Shown here piece by piece: positions 8,924 through 17,906 of a stretch of 64,000 nucleotides of DNA. Every line of letters begins with the position of its first letter. The stretch's first letter is position 1. The translations under genes and the position numbers were made by a program. The stretch is from Luteitalea sp. TBR-22 (lineage in GTDB: Bacteria; Acidobacteriota; Vicinamibacteria; Vicinamibacterales; Vicinamibacteraceae): positions 248,001 to 312,000 of the forward strand of contig NZ_AP024452.1 in the NCBI RefSeq assembly GCF_016865485.1. The letters run 5' to 3'. The notes below the pieces were generated by a model, which was not told the DNA's origin, ran no database searches, and saw only the letters and a program-made list of their open reading frames with translations.

Positions 8924-10210
8924 ATGGCGCGGCGAACCTCGGTGCTCGTCCTTGCGACGATGCTTGCGTGTGCGGTGGGGGCGGGACTGGGAGCGTGGCG
9001 CCTGGCGGCGCAAGCGCCCGCGCCGCAGGCAGGTCCGGCGCGCCTTGCGGAGTGGGCGAAGCGGTCGCGCGAGATGGAGGCGAAGGGCACCGCCGAGCCC
9101 TTCCGCGGCATCACCACCGACGGGACGCCGGCGCCCGGACTCTTTGCCGTGCGCTCGACGGGCGTGTCCACGGCGCCGGTGGTGAAGGCGGCCACGGCGT
9201 TCCTTGCCGCGCTCACCGACGAGCAGCGCGCGCGCTCGACGTTCGCGGTGGACAACGACGAGTGGCGCAAGTGGATGAACCAGCACTTCTATCGTCGTGC
9301 CGGCGTCAGCTTCGAGGAGATGACGCCAGCGCAGCGGGAAGCGGCATTCGGGCTGATGCGGGCCTCGCTCAGCGCTCGTGGCCTCGCGCTCAGCCGCGAC
9401 GTCATGCGGCTGAACCACACGCTCGGCGAGTTGAACGGCAACGACTTCGAGGCGTACGGCGAGTGGCTGTACCACGTGACCGTGATGGGCACGCCGTCGG
9501 CCACCGAGCCCTGGGGCTGGCAGGTCGACGGCCACCACCTGATCATCAACTACTTCGTGCTGGGCGACCAGGTGGTGATGACGCCGAGCTTCTTCGGGTC
9601 CGAGCCGGTCATCGCGACGACGGGCAAGTACGCCGGCACGAAGATCCTTCAGGAGGAGCAGGCCGCCGGTCTCGCGCTCGTCAACGCGCTCGCCCCCGAG
9701 CATCGCGCCAGGGCCATCCTGCGCGACACCAAGACTGCCAACGACAACCAGACGGAGGCATTCCGCGACAACGTCGTCATGCCCTTTGCAGGCGTGCCGG
9801 CCGGGTCACTGCCCGCGCCGCAGCAGGCCGCGCTGCTCGACCTGGTGGCCCTGCACGTCGGCAGGATGGACGACGGCCATGCGCGCGTGAAGATGTCGGA
9901 GGTCGAGGCGCACCTCGCCGAGACGCACTTTGCGTGGATCGGCGGCACCGCGCCCGACAGCGTCTTCTACTACCGCATCCACAGCCCGGTGGTGCTGATC
10001 GAGTTCGACCATCAGACGCCAGCCGGCCTGCGCGGGCGCTATCCGGCCGGCGTGCCCTTCCGCGAGCATATCCACGTCGTGGTGCGCACGCCGAACGGCA
10101 ACGACTACGGAAAGGACCTGCTGCGTCAGCACTACGCGCAGCACCCGCATGCCGCGGCGCGCGGCAGGGCCATCCCCGGCCTGCCGCTCGACGCGCTCGC
10201 GCCACGATGA
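8924..10210 (+). CDS. DUF3500 domain protein, exported
   Basis: A 428-residue secreted protein with an N-terminal signal peptide of about 28 residues ending near AAQA. The rest matches the DUF3500 pattern: FRGITTDG, WRKWMNQHFYRRAGVSFEEM, WGWQVDGHHLIINYFVL and a C-terminal YYRIHSPVVLIEFDHQ followed by HIHVVVRTPNGNDYG. Several His-rich segments could bind metal, but no catalytic role is established for the family to my knowledge. It stops 5 bp before the convergent coiled-coil gene. Confidence 0.85.
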   Translation: MARRTSVLVLATMLACAVGAGLGAWRLAAQAPAPQAGPARLAEWAKRSREMEAKGTAEPFRGITTDGTPAPGLFAVRSTGVSTAPVVKAATAFLAALTDEQRARSTFAVDNDEWRKWMNQHFYRRAGVSFEEMTPAQREAAFGLMRASLSARGLALSRDVMRLNHTLGELNGNDFEAYGEWLYHVTVMGTPSATEPWGWQVDGHHLIINYFVLGDQVVMTPSFFGSEPVIATTGKYAGTKILQEEQAAGLALVNALAPEHRARAILRDTKTANDNQTEAFRDNVVMPFAGVPAGSLPAPQQAALLDLVALHVGRMDDGHARVKMSEVEAHLAETHFAWIGGTAPDSVFYYRIHSPVVLIEFDHQTPAGLRGRYPAGVPFREHIHVVVRTPNGNDYGKDLLRQHYAQHPHAAARGRAIPGLPLDALAPR

Positions 10211-10214
10211 CCGA

Positions 10215-10616
10215 TCAGTGCGGAGGGTTGCGCGAGGCATCGAACAAGGCATGCATCTCGCCGACCGCATGTTCGAGCAGCACCGCCATGTGTCGTTTCA
10301 ACTCCTCGGTCATCTCCCGCATCTCGCCGCGGAGCTCGTCGCGAATGGCGTGCATCTCGGCGCGGAGTTCGTCGCGGATACCGTACATCTCGGTACGGAG
10401 CTCGTCGCGGATGCCGTGCATCTCGTCGCGGAGCTCGCCCCGCATCTGGTCGGCGGTGGCATGAATGACCGTCGTCAACTCCTCGCGTGATCGCAGAATC
10501 TGCGCCTCCACATCGTCGAGGCGAGCCTCGACGCGGCCCATCCGGTCGGGCAGTGACCGGAGCATCACCGACGTTTCTTCGAGCGATTTCACGCGTTCGT
10601 CCAATCCGGCACGCAC
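10215..10616 (-). CDS. Hendecad-repeat coiled-coil protein, function unknown
   Basis: A 133-residue, highly charged, entirely helical protein. The middle holds four near-identical 11-residue repeats of the type RDEMHGIRDEL, visible in DNA as 33-base repeats around 10325-10440. Eleven-residue periodicity gives a long right-handed or straight coiled coil, so oligomerisation or a scaffold role is likely. There is no signal peptide or membrane segment. The GTG start at 10616 is fixed by a strong AGGAGGGAG Shine-Dalgarno a few bases upstream. No family was recognised. It faces the DUF3500 gene and is separated by about 190 bp from the divergent GTPase gene. Confidence 0.75.
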   Translation of the reverse strand: MRAGLDERVKSLEETSVMLRSLPDRMGRVEARLDDVEAQILRSREELTTVIHATADQMRGELRDEMHGIRDELRTEMYGIRDELRAEMHAIRDELRGEMREMTEELKRHMAVLLEHAVGEMHALFDASRNPPH

Positions 10617-10808
10617 GGGACTCCCTCCTGGCGACCAGCACCGTGCTGATCAGCCAGCCCTGACTGGTGCGAAGGCCATGCCGCCGTCGGGGACGACGAC
10701 GCTAGCATCGTCGCCGGCCCTTGCTCAAGCCGCGCCAGCGGGCGCGCGCCGCTGCTCTCGCCAAGCGCGCAATCGACGTCCCGTGCAACGACGTGCGATG
10801 CTGCCAGC

Positions 10809-12545
10809 ATGGTGAGCACGCTGCTGCGCCCGGGCGATCAGGCCCTCGTCGCCGAGGAGCGCCGTGTCCTGGAGACACTGCGCGACCTGCTGGTCCGGCT
10901 CGAGGCCACGCCCGACAGCCTCGAGCAACTCGCGCGGTCCATCCAGCAACTCGAGGAGCTCTTCCTGGTGGTCATCGTCGGCGAGTTCAACGCCGGCAAG
11001 AGTGCCTTCATCAACGCGTTGCTGGGTGCCCCGGTCCTGAAGGAGGGCGTGACCCCGACCACCGCGCAGGTCAACCTGCTGCAGCACGGTGAGCAGGCCT
11101 CGCGCGTCGAGCGGTCGCCACACCTGCACGTCCTCACCGCGCCGGTCGACTTCCTGCGCGAGATTGCCATCGTCGACACGCCGGGCACCAACGCGGTGAT
11201 CCGCGAGCACGAGGCGATCACTGCCGACTTCGTCCCGCGGTCTGACCTCGTGCTGTTCGTCACGTCGGCCGACCGCCCCTTCACCGAGAGCGAACGCCAG
11301 TTCCTGGCGGTCATCCGCGACTGGGGCAAGAAGATCGTGCTGGTGATCAACAAGGTGGACCTGCTCGAGACGGAGGCCGACCTGCAGCAGGTCCTCGGCT
11401 TCGTCGCCGAGCACGCGGCCGAGGCGCTCGGCAGCGCGCCCGACACGTTCGCCGTGAGCGCCAGGCTGGCGATGCGGGCCAAGCAGGGGCAGCCGGAGCA
11501 CTGGGCGCCGAGCCGCTTCGAGGCGCTCGAGCGCTACATCCACGGACGGCTCGACCAGCGCGAGCGACTTCGATTGAAGCTGTCCAACCCCCTCGGCATC
11601 GGGCAGGCCCTCGCAGGGCGCTACGCGGAGGTGATCGAAGGCCGGCTGTCGCTGCTGCAGGACGACCTGCGGCTGCTCGACGACGTGGAGAAGCAGCACG
11701 CGGTGTACCGGCAGGACATGGACCGACAGTTCGAGCTGCGCATGGGCGAGATCGAGAACGTGCTGCTGCAGATGGAGCAGCGCGGCCACGCCTACTTCGA
11801 CGAGATGCTGCGCATCGGTCGAGTGGTGGACCTGTTCAACCGGTCGCGTGTGCAGGAGGGCTTCGTCCGCGAGGTGGTCGCCGACGCGCCGGTGCAGATC
11901 GAGCGGAAGGTGTCGGAGCTGATCGACTGGATGGTCAGCGCCGACCTGCGACAGTGGCAGCAGGTCAATGCGCACCTGGCGGAACGGCGGCGACAGTATC
12001 GTGACCGCATCGTCGGCGATCCGGAGCTGGCGACGTTCCACGTCGAGCGGGGGCGCCTGCTGGAGTCGGTCGGCAGGGAGGCGCAGCGCGTCGTCGAGGG
12101 TTTCGACCGGCAGCGCGAGGCGGCGTCGCTGGCCGAGGGCGCGCGCAATGCCGTGGCGGCGTCGGCGGCCGTCGGCGCCGGAGCGCTCGGGCTCGGAACG
12201 CTGGTCACCGTCGCCGCGTCGACGGCTGCCGCCGACATCACGGGCATCGTGCTGGCCGGCGTGTTGGCCACCGTCGGCCTGTTCATCGTGCCGGCCCGCA
12301 GGCGCAAGGCCAAGGAGGACCTGCGCGTGAAGATCCAGGGCCTGCGCGAGACGCTGGCCAGGGCCCTGCGCACGCAGTTCCAGCAGGAGGTGGAGCGGAG
12401 CACCGATCGGCTCAACGAGGGCATCGCGCCCTACAGCCGCTTCGTGCGAGCGGAGCAGCAATCGCTGGCGACGGGACGCGACGCGTTGGCGGAGAGCCAG
12501 CGAGCACTCGCCGAACTCCGCGCCCGCGTCGACGCGATCGCGTGA
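10809..12545 (+). CDS. Bacterial dynamin-like GTPase
   Basis: A 578-residue large GTPase. The P-loop GEFNAGKS is at residues 58-65, the G2 region TPTTAQ near 82, G3 DTPG at 123-126 and G4 NKVD at 181-184. A long helical middle and stalk region follows, then a hydrophobic stretch near residues 445-495 (rich in Ala, Gly and Val, ending IVLAGVLATVGLFIV) that should insert in the membrane, and a basic C-terminal helix. This order fits the bacterial dynamin family, which remodels or protects membranes. It is a single gene, whereas many such proteins come in pairs. It overlaps by four bases a possible GTG of the next gene. Confidence 0.85.
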   Translation: MVSTLLRPGDQALVAEERRVLETLRDLLVRLEATPDSLEQLARSIQQLEELFLVVIVGEFNAGKSAFINALLGAPVLKEGVTPTTAQVNLLQHGEQASRVERSPHLHVLTAPVDFLREIAIVDTPGTNAVIREHEAITADFVPRSDLVLFVTSADRPFTESERQFLAVIRDWGKKIVLVINKVDLLETEADLQQVLGFVAEHAAEALGSAPDTFAVSARLAMRAKQGQPEHWAPSRFEALERYIHGRLDQRERLRLKLSNPLGIGQALAGRYAEVIEGRLSLLQDDLRLLDDVEKQHAVYRQDMDRQFELRMGEIENVLLQMEQRGHAYFDEMLRIGRVVDLFNRSRVQEGFVREVVADAPVQIERKVSELIDWMVSADLRQWQQVNAHLAERRRQYRDRIVGDPELATFHVERGRLLESVGREAQRVVEGFDRQREAASLAEGARNAVAASAAVGAGALGLGTLVTVAASTAAADITGIVLAGVLATVGLFIVPARRRKAKEDLRVKIQGLRETLARALRTQFQQEVERSTDRLNEGIAPYSRFVRAEQQSLATGRDALAESQRALAELRARVDAIA

Positions 12546-12571
12546 CGCTTGCCCGTGTGATACTCCTGCGC

Positions 12572-13807
12572 ATGCGTCAGCGCCTCCTGCTTGCGGCGAC
12601 CCTCGCCGCCCTGTGCGCCTTCGCCCGCCCATCCCGCGCCCAGGACCTCGACATCGTCAACGCCACCGTCATCGACGGCACCGGCGCCGCGCCGCGGGCA
12701 GGCAGTCACGTGCGCATCCGCGGCGGCCGAATCGTCGACGTCGCGCCAGGGCCGCCTGTCGAAGCCGCCGGCGTGCGTCGCATCGACCTGGCCGGCCGCA
12801 CGGTGATCCCTGGCCTTGTCGATGCGCATGCGCACATCGCGACCCCCGACGCGGCGCGCCGCGCGCTCGAATCGGGCGTGACGACCGCGCGAGTGCTCGG
12901 CGACACATTCCTGCAGGCGCTCGGCACGCGCGACCTGATTCGCGGCGGCCACGTGCCCGGCCCGGAACTGCTGGTGTCGAGCAGCATCATCAGGCCGTCG
13001 CCAGGCATCGCGTTCTACCAGCTGTATCCGCAGTTCGGTCGCTTCGCATCGGGACAGCTGCGTGGCGCCGACGTGATCGCCGAGGTCGTGCGCGCCCAGG
13101 TGGCGCGCGGCGTCGACGTGATCAAGGTGGGCGCGAGCGAGCGCGCCGGCCTGGCGTCGACCGACCCGCGTCGATCGGAGCTCACCGAGGACGAGATGCG
13201 TGCGGCGGTCGAGACGGCGCGCGCGGCTGGTCGTCACGTGGCCGCGCACGCCCACGGCAGGCCCGGCGTCCGGGCGGCGGTCCGTGCCGGCGTGCGCAGC
13301 ATCGAGCACGGCACCTACGTGGACGACGACACGCTGGCGGAGATGCAGCGCCGCGGCACGTTCTTCGTGCCGACGCTCGCCGTGATGAGCCCGCTCGGCG
13401 ATCCCCGCGGCACGAGCGCCGACGACGTGGCACTGCAGGTGCGGACCTACCACATGATGGGGCCGCTGCGCGCCGCCGTGCGCAAGGCCAAGGGGCTCGG
13501 CATCCCTGTCGCGGCCGCCACGGACGGCAGCTACGCCGACGGCGACGACACGGGACGCATCCGCGTCGCGCACGACATGGAGCTGCTGGTGCAGCACGGC
13601 GGCTTCACGCCGCTCGAGGCGATCACGGCCGCGACGGCCACCGGCGCGCGTGTCCTCGACATCGCGGCGCGCACGGGCACGATTGCCGCGGGCCTCGAGG
13701 CCGACCTGGTGGTGCTCGATCGGAACCCGCTCGACGACATGACGGTGCTCTTCGAGCCGCTGCTCGTGATCAGCGACGGACGGGTCGTCCTCGACCGGCT
13801 GTACTGA
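12572..13807 (+). CDS. Amidohydrolase family protein, exported
   Basis: A metal-dependent hydrolase of the amidohydrolase superfamily (imidazolonepropionase/prolidase-like). A signal peptide (MRQRLLLAATLAALCAF to about residue 24) leads into the short beta-sandwich and TIM barrel. Ligands are visible: HAH in GLVDAHAH, Lys in DVIKVGAS, His in AAHAHG and SIEHGTY, and Asp in AATDGSY. Related proteins hydrolyse Xaa-Pro dipeptides or cyclic amides; the substrate is not known. The ATG at 12572 gives a clean signal peptide; a GTG at 12542 overlaps the GTPase stop. It is probably co-transcribed with the GTPase gene. Confidence 0.88.
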   Translation: MRQRLLLAATLAALCAFARPSRAQDLDIVNATVIDGTGAAPRAGSHVRIRGGRIVDVAPGPPVEAAGVRRIDLAGRTVIPGLVDAHAHIATPDAARRALESGVTTARVLGDTFLQALGTRDLIRGGHVPGPELLVSSSIIRPSPGIAFYQLYPQFGRFASGQLRGADVIAEVVRAQVARGVDVIKVGASERAGLASTDPRRSELTEDEMRAAVETARAAGRHVAAHAHGRPGVRAAVRAGVRSIEHGTYVDDDTLAEMQRRGTFFVPTLAVMSPLGDPRGTSADDVALQVRTYHMMGPLRAAVRKAKGLGIPVAAATDGSYADGDDTGRIRVAHDMELLVQHGGFTPLEAITAATATGARVLDIAARTGTIAAGLEADLVVLDRNPLDDMTVLFEPLLVISDGRVVLDRLY

Positions 13808-13816
13808 GAGGGCGCC

Positions 13817-15343
13817 CTACCGCGAGCGACCCTGGCGCTCGTACCTGGCGAGGAGATCCTGCAGTCGCTTCACCACCTCCGGGTGGGCGGCCTGAAGGTT
13901 GGTGGTCTCCTTCGGGTCGGCGTCCAGGTCGTACAACTGCACTGGCGGGCGGCCGTCGGGTGGCGCGCCGATGTCGGAGGCGCGGCCGTCGCCGGGCGCC
14001 AGCAGCAGCTTCCACTTGCCCTGCCGGATGGCGAACGCGCCCGCATCGCTCTGCATCACGATGGCCTCGTGCAACGGGACGCTGGTCTCCGGATCGCGCA
14101 GCACCGGCAGGAAGCTCACCGAGTCCTCGGCGCCGTCGCTCACCGGCGCGCCAACGGCGTCGGCAACCGTCCGGAGCACGTCGGTGATGACGACCGTCCG
14201 CCGCGTCACGCTGCCGGCCTTCACCACGCCCGGCCAGCGGACGACGAAGGGGACGCGCGTGCCGCCCTCGTAGAGGGTGTGCTTGGTGCCTCGCCATCCG
14301 CCGGCGGCGTCGTGCCCGAGATCGAGCAGCTTCGCGATGCCACCGGCCGGCGCCGGCCCGTTGTCGCTGGCGAAGATCACGAGGGTCCTGTCGGCCTGGC
14401 CGGTGCGGGCGAGTGCGGCGAGCACCGTGCCCACCGCCGCGTCGGTCTGCGCGACGAAGTCACCATACGGGCCGAGTGGCGTCCGGCCGACGAACGAGCC
14501 GGTCGGCAGCATCGGCGTGTGCGGCGCGGCGAACGGCACGTAGAGGAAGAAGGGTGTGCTCGCCCTGGCCTGCGTCTCGATCACACGCACGGCGCGCGCG
14601 GTGACCTCGTCGATGACGGTCTCCGGACGGAACGACGGGGCGGCAGCGCCGGGCCGATGGAAGCCCGGAACACCCTGCGGAATACCGGGCAGGTTCGCCG
14701 TAGGCGGCTCGACGACGCGATTGCCCTCCAGGTAGACGTAGTCGCGCATGTCGAGCGAGGCGGCGATGCCGAAGAACTCGTCGAAGCCGACGTCGAGCGG
14801 GCCACCGGAGAACGGCTGCGTGTAGTCGATCCACTCGGTGGGACCCTGCGTGGTCGTGCGATCGACCTGCGCGCCCGGCCTGGCTGCCCAGTGGATGCCC
14901 AGGTGCCACTTGCCGACGGCAGCGGTGTGGTACCCGCGCGCCTTCAGCACGGAGGCGATGGTCGGCCGCCGGGCCTCGATCAGGGCGTCGCCATTGCCCC
15001 ACAACACGCCCTTCTTGAGCGACGTCCGCCAGGAGTAGCGGCCCGTGAGCAGCGCGTAACGGGTCGGCGTGCACACCGACGAACTCGTGTGGGCGTCGGT
15101 GAACCGCATGCCCTCGCGCGCGAGCTGGTCGATGTGGGGCGTCGGGATGCGGCTCGCCGGATTGAAGGCGGCCACGTCGCCGTAGCCCTGGTCGTCGGTG
15201 AGGATGACCACCACGTTGGGCGGCGGGGCCGCCTGCCCCCCTGGGGCCGCGGCGGTCCCGTGCAGGGACGCCAGCGCGCCGGCGATCAGGACGACCAGGA
15301 GCGCCGACAGACGGTGCGCGTGTGCCTGGCGAGGGGTGGGCAT
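13817..15343 (-). CDS. Type I (S1) sulfatase, exported
   Basis: Removes sulfate esters, probably from sulfated sugars, in the periplasm or outside. A signal peptide of about 35 residues is followed by the metal-binding ILTDDQGYGD and the sulfatase signature CTPTRYALLTGRY, whose Cys91 must be converted to formylglycine. GKWHLG and a later ASDNGP (metal-binding Asp-Asn) complete the site. The 508-residue length is typical. It follows the carboxylesterase gene by 3 bp, so it is the last gene of a three-gene operon. No sulfatase-maturating enzyme is in the window. Confidence 0.93.
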   Translation of the reverse strand: MPTPRQAHAHRLSALLVVLIAGALASLHGTAAAPGGQAAPPPNVVVILTDDQGYGDVAAFNPASRIPTPHIDQLAREGMRFTDAHTSSSVCTPTRYALLTGRYSWRTSLKKGVLWGNGDALIEARRPTIASVLKARGYHTAAVGKWHLGIHWAARPGAQVDRTTTQGPTEWIDYTQPFSGGPLDVGFDEFFGIAASLDMRDYVYLEGNRVVEPPTANLPGIPQGVPGFHRPGAAAPSFRPETVIDEVTARAVRVIETQARASTPFFLYVPFAAPHTPMLPTGSFVGRTPLGPYGDFVAQTDAAVGTVLAALARTGQADRTLVIFASDNGPAPAGGIAKLLDLGHDAAGGWRGTKHTLYEGGTRVPFVVRWPGVVKAGSVTRRTVVITDVLRTVADAVGAPVSDGAEDSVSFLPVLRDPETSVPLHEAIVMQSDAGAFAIRQGKWKLLLAPGDGRASDIGAPPDGRPPVQLYDLDADPKETTNLQAAHPEVVKRLQDLLARYERQGRSR

Positions 15344-15346
15344 CGC

Positions 15347-16969
15347 CTACCTTGGGGCAACGGCCGCCATCAGGCGGTCGAGTATCTCGTAGCGGATGCG
15401 TGCCGGCTCGGGCACGGCGCTCGTCGTGGTGTCGAGCTGCAGGATCTGCTGGGGCGCCGGCGCGGTCCCGGCGGCCAGCGGTCCGAGGCGTGGCCACTCG
15501 GGCAGGCCGGGGCCGTTCGGGTCGCCGCGGCGCGCGAAGTTGGTCCAGTAGGCGCCGATCCGGTCCGACAACGCGCGATCGGCCGCGGTCCACGTGACGC
15601 CCTTCACGGTGTCGAGCGTGCCGAACACGTACTCGATCTCGCCGGCGTGCCTGGCGCCGATGTCCTCGGCCGTGACCGGCTTGCCGTTGCGCACCTGTCC
15701 CGGCGCGACTGGAATCTTGCGGGAGAACAGGTAGCGATACACCGGCGCGTTGCCCGTGGCGCGGTGCGCCTCGATCCACTTCCAGGTGCCGTACCCGATG
15801 AACAGGTCGCTGGCCAGCGCCGCCGCCGACTCGAGCGCCTCGGCATCCGAGGCGGCCGGGTAGGCCTGCAGCAGCGCGTCGGCAGCGGGTCCGAACTGCT
15901 TGCGGGTCGTCTCGGCGAAACTCGCCGCCGTGGGACGCGTCGGCCCGAGCGTCACGCTGCTCCGCGACTCGTCGGCGTTCCACCCGGCGAGCAGCGGCAC
16001 CTGCGCCTGCCGGCCGGCCGCGAAGGCGGTGGCCACCGGCTCGGGAACGACCACGCCGTCCACCGTCGTCACGAACCAGGGCTGCCATGTCGCCGCGGCC
16101 TTGAGCACGGCGCCCGCGTCGAGCGCCCGCAGCGCCTCGGCCGTGGTCGCGCCGAGGCTGCCGCCGAACTTCTCGCCGTTGGCCTCGGCCACGTCCCTGC
16201 TCGCCAGCGTGAGCGACGCGCCGAACGGCGCACCGCTCTCGCCAATCACCTTGTGGAACAACCCGCGTGCCGACGGCACGGCCATCAGGGTACTCACCGC
16301 GAACGATCCGGCCGACTCGCCGAAGATCGTCACGTTGCCCGGATCACCCCCGAAGGCCGCGACGTTGTCGCGCACCCACTGCAGAGCCGCCACCATGTCC
16401 TGCAGCGCGTAGTTGCCCGAGCTGCCGCGCGGGTCCTCGCGCGAGAGCGCGGGATGCGAGAAGAAGCCGAACACGCCGAGGCGGTAGTTGATGGTCACCA
16501 GCACCACGCCGCGGCGCGCCAGCGGCACGCCGTCGTGCCGCGGCTCGTGCGAGGCGCCCACCTGGTAGCCGCCACCGTGAATCCAGACCATCACCGGCAG
16601 CTTTGCCGACGCCTCGGCGGCCGGCGTCCACAGGTTCAGGTAGAGGCAGTCCTCGCTCGGCGGGCGGTCGAAGACGATGTCGTCGAACAAGGGCCCCTGC
16701 ATGCACTGCGCGCCGAATGCATCGGCCTTGCGCACGCCCGTCCAGGCTGCCGGCGGCTGCGGAGCCTTCCAGCGGAGCGGGCCGACCGGCGGCGCAGCGT
16801 ACGGCACGCCCTTGAAGACGCGCACGCGGCCATCGTCGGCAGTGGTGCCGGCGAGCAGGCCGCTGGTCGTCCTCACCTGGCCGCTCGCGATGGCCGCGCC
16901 CATCGTCGTCATCATGATCGTCCCGGCGAGCAGCACTGTTGCCTGTCGTCGCGCGTGCCGGCCGATCAT
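15347..16969 (-). CDS. Type B carboxylesterase, exported
   Basis: An alpha/beta-hydrolase of the cholinesterase/type-B esterase family. Following a signal peptide of about 30 residues come FKGVPYAAPPVG, EDCLYLNLW, the oxyanion HGGG at 131-134 and the nucleophile elbow GESAG with Ser219. The acidic member is in WNADES and the His in ARHAGEIEYVFG. About 540 residues, normal for the family. The ATG at 16969 overlaps the stop of the TIM-barrel gene by four bases (ATGA), and the sulfatase follows 3 bp later. It may deacylate the same substrate the sulfatase acts on. Confidence 0.92.
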   Translation of the reverse strand: MIGRHARRQATVLLAGTIMMTTMGAAIASGQVRTTSGLLAGTTADDGRVRVFKGVPYAAPPVGPLRWKAPQPPAAWTGVRKADAFGAQCMQGPLFDDIVFDRPPSEDCLYLNLWTPAAEASAKLPVMVWIHGGGYQVGASHEPRHDGVPLARRGVVLVTINYRLGVFGFFSHPALSREDPRGSSGNYALQDMVAALQWVRDNVAAFGGDPGNVTIFGESAGSFAVSTLMAVPSARGLFHKVIGESGAPFGASLTLASRDVAEANGEKFGGSLGATTAEALRALDAGAVLKAAATWQPWFVTTVDGVVVPEPVATAFAAGRQAQVPLLAGWNADESRSSVTLGPTRPTAASFAETTRKQFGPAADALLQAYPAASDAEALESAAALASDLFIGYGTWKWIEAHRATGNAPVYRYLFSRKIPVAPGQVRNGKPVTAEDIGARHAGEIEYVFGTLDTVKGVTWTAADRALSDRIGAYWTNFARRGDPNGPGLPEWPRLGPLAAGTAPAPQQILQLDTTTSAVPEPARIRYEILDRLMAAVAPR

Positions 16970-17829
16970 GCGCCCATGGCCCTCCACGTGGCCAGGCACT
17001 TCTCCATGGTCTCGAAGGGGGTGAAGCGGCTGCCCTCCTGCTCGATCATGTAGGTCTCGACGCCGCCCACCGACTCGGCGGCGGCGCGGATGGCCTTCCA
17101 CGGCGCGACGCCCTCACCCGTAAGGACCTGGTATCCCTTGTCGGGCCCCTCGCCGGGTGCCCAGTCCTTGCAGTGGATGCTGGCGATGCGACCGGGGTTG
17201 GCCTTGATCCACGCCACCGGGTCCTGGCCGGCGTGCAGGCACGTGCCGACGTCGAGTTGCAGCACGAAGTCGCGCGGCGTGCCCTTGGCGATGATGTCCA
17301 TCGGGCGGGTGCCGTCGATCGGCGTGAACTCGGTCTGGTGGTTGTGGAAGCCGGCGCGCATGCCGAGCGGGCGCAGCGTCTCGGACGCGGCCGCGAGCTG
17401 GTCGGTCACCCGCTTCCAGTCGTCCAGCGTCCTGACGTTGCCGCCGGCGCTGGCCATCACGATCAGGGACGAGCCGATGATCCGGTTCAGCTCGACGGCC
17501 TTCTTCAGGCCCTCGGGTGTGAACGCGTTGGCCCCGTTGTGGGTCGACGGCGCCTTGAGGCCGGCCTCGTCGAGCACCTGGCGGACCTGCCGGGCATAGG
17601 CCGGGTCCCACTGGAAGTACGGCGAGAAGAACTCGACGGCCTGGTAGCCGGCCTTCCCCACGGCACGCACCGTGCCGAACAGGTCCTTGGCCAGTTCCTG
17701 GCGGACCGAGAACAGCTCGAGGCCGACCAGGGGCTTGCCGGCCGCCGACAGCGCGGCGACCAACGGGGAAGCGACCGCCGCGGCGAGGAATCCGCGTCGG
17801 GACAGCGACTCACGGGCGTGCTCGGGCAT
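16966..17829 (-). CDS. Xylose isomerase-like TIM-barrel protein with Tat signal
   Basis: A sugar phosphate isomerase/epimerase-type AP endonuclease-2 barrel. The Tat signal SRRGFLAAA near the start is followed by LELFSVRQEL, FHNHQTEF (metal-ligand region), LQLDVGTCLHAG and SIHCKDW. The His, Glu and Asp ligands expected for the barrel are present. The start at 17829 is set by GGAGG five bases upstream, at 17833-17837; an earlier in-frame codon at 17886 lacks one. First gene of the operon with the esterase and sulfatase. The reaction is unknown; an epimerase or isomerase acting on a free sugar in the periplasm is plausible. Confidence 0.88.
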   Translation of the reverse strand: MPEHARESLSRRGFLAAAVASPLVAALSAAGKPLVGLELFSVRQELAKDLFGTVRAVGKAGYQAVEFFSPYFQWDPAYARQVRQVLDEAGLKAPSTHNGANAFTPEGLKKAVELNRIIGSSLIVMASAGGNVRTLDDWKRVTDQLAAASETLRPLGMRAGFHNHQTEFTPIDGTRPMDIIAKGTPRDFVLQLDVGTCLHAGQDPVAWIKANPGRIASIHCKDWAPGEGPDKGYQVLTGEGVAPWKAIRAAAESVGGVETYMIEQEGSRFTPFETMEKCLATWRAMGA

Positions 17830-17906
17830 GGAACCTCCGGAACGTCGCGAGTCTGACACATCAGCCGCGCGACGAGAACCCGGCATCCGGCCCGGGAATG
17901 CCCGCC

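Noticed and set aside
10725-12632. Long minus-strand frame across the dynamin-like gene
   Set aside because: Product is charged low-complexity sequence; the plus strand has all GTPase motifs.
13883-17053. Thousand-codon open frame opposite the sulfatase and esterase genes
   Set aside because: Same codon-bias shadow; no start signal, Arg/Gly-rich product, and the other strand has catalytic motifs.
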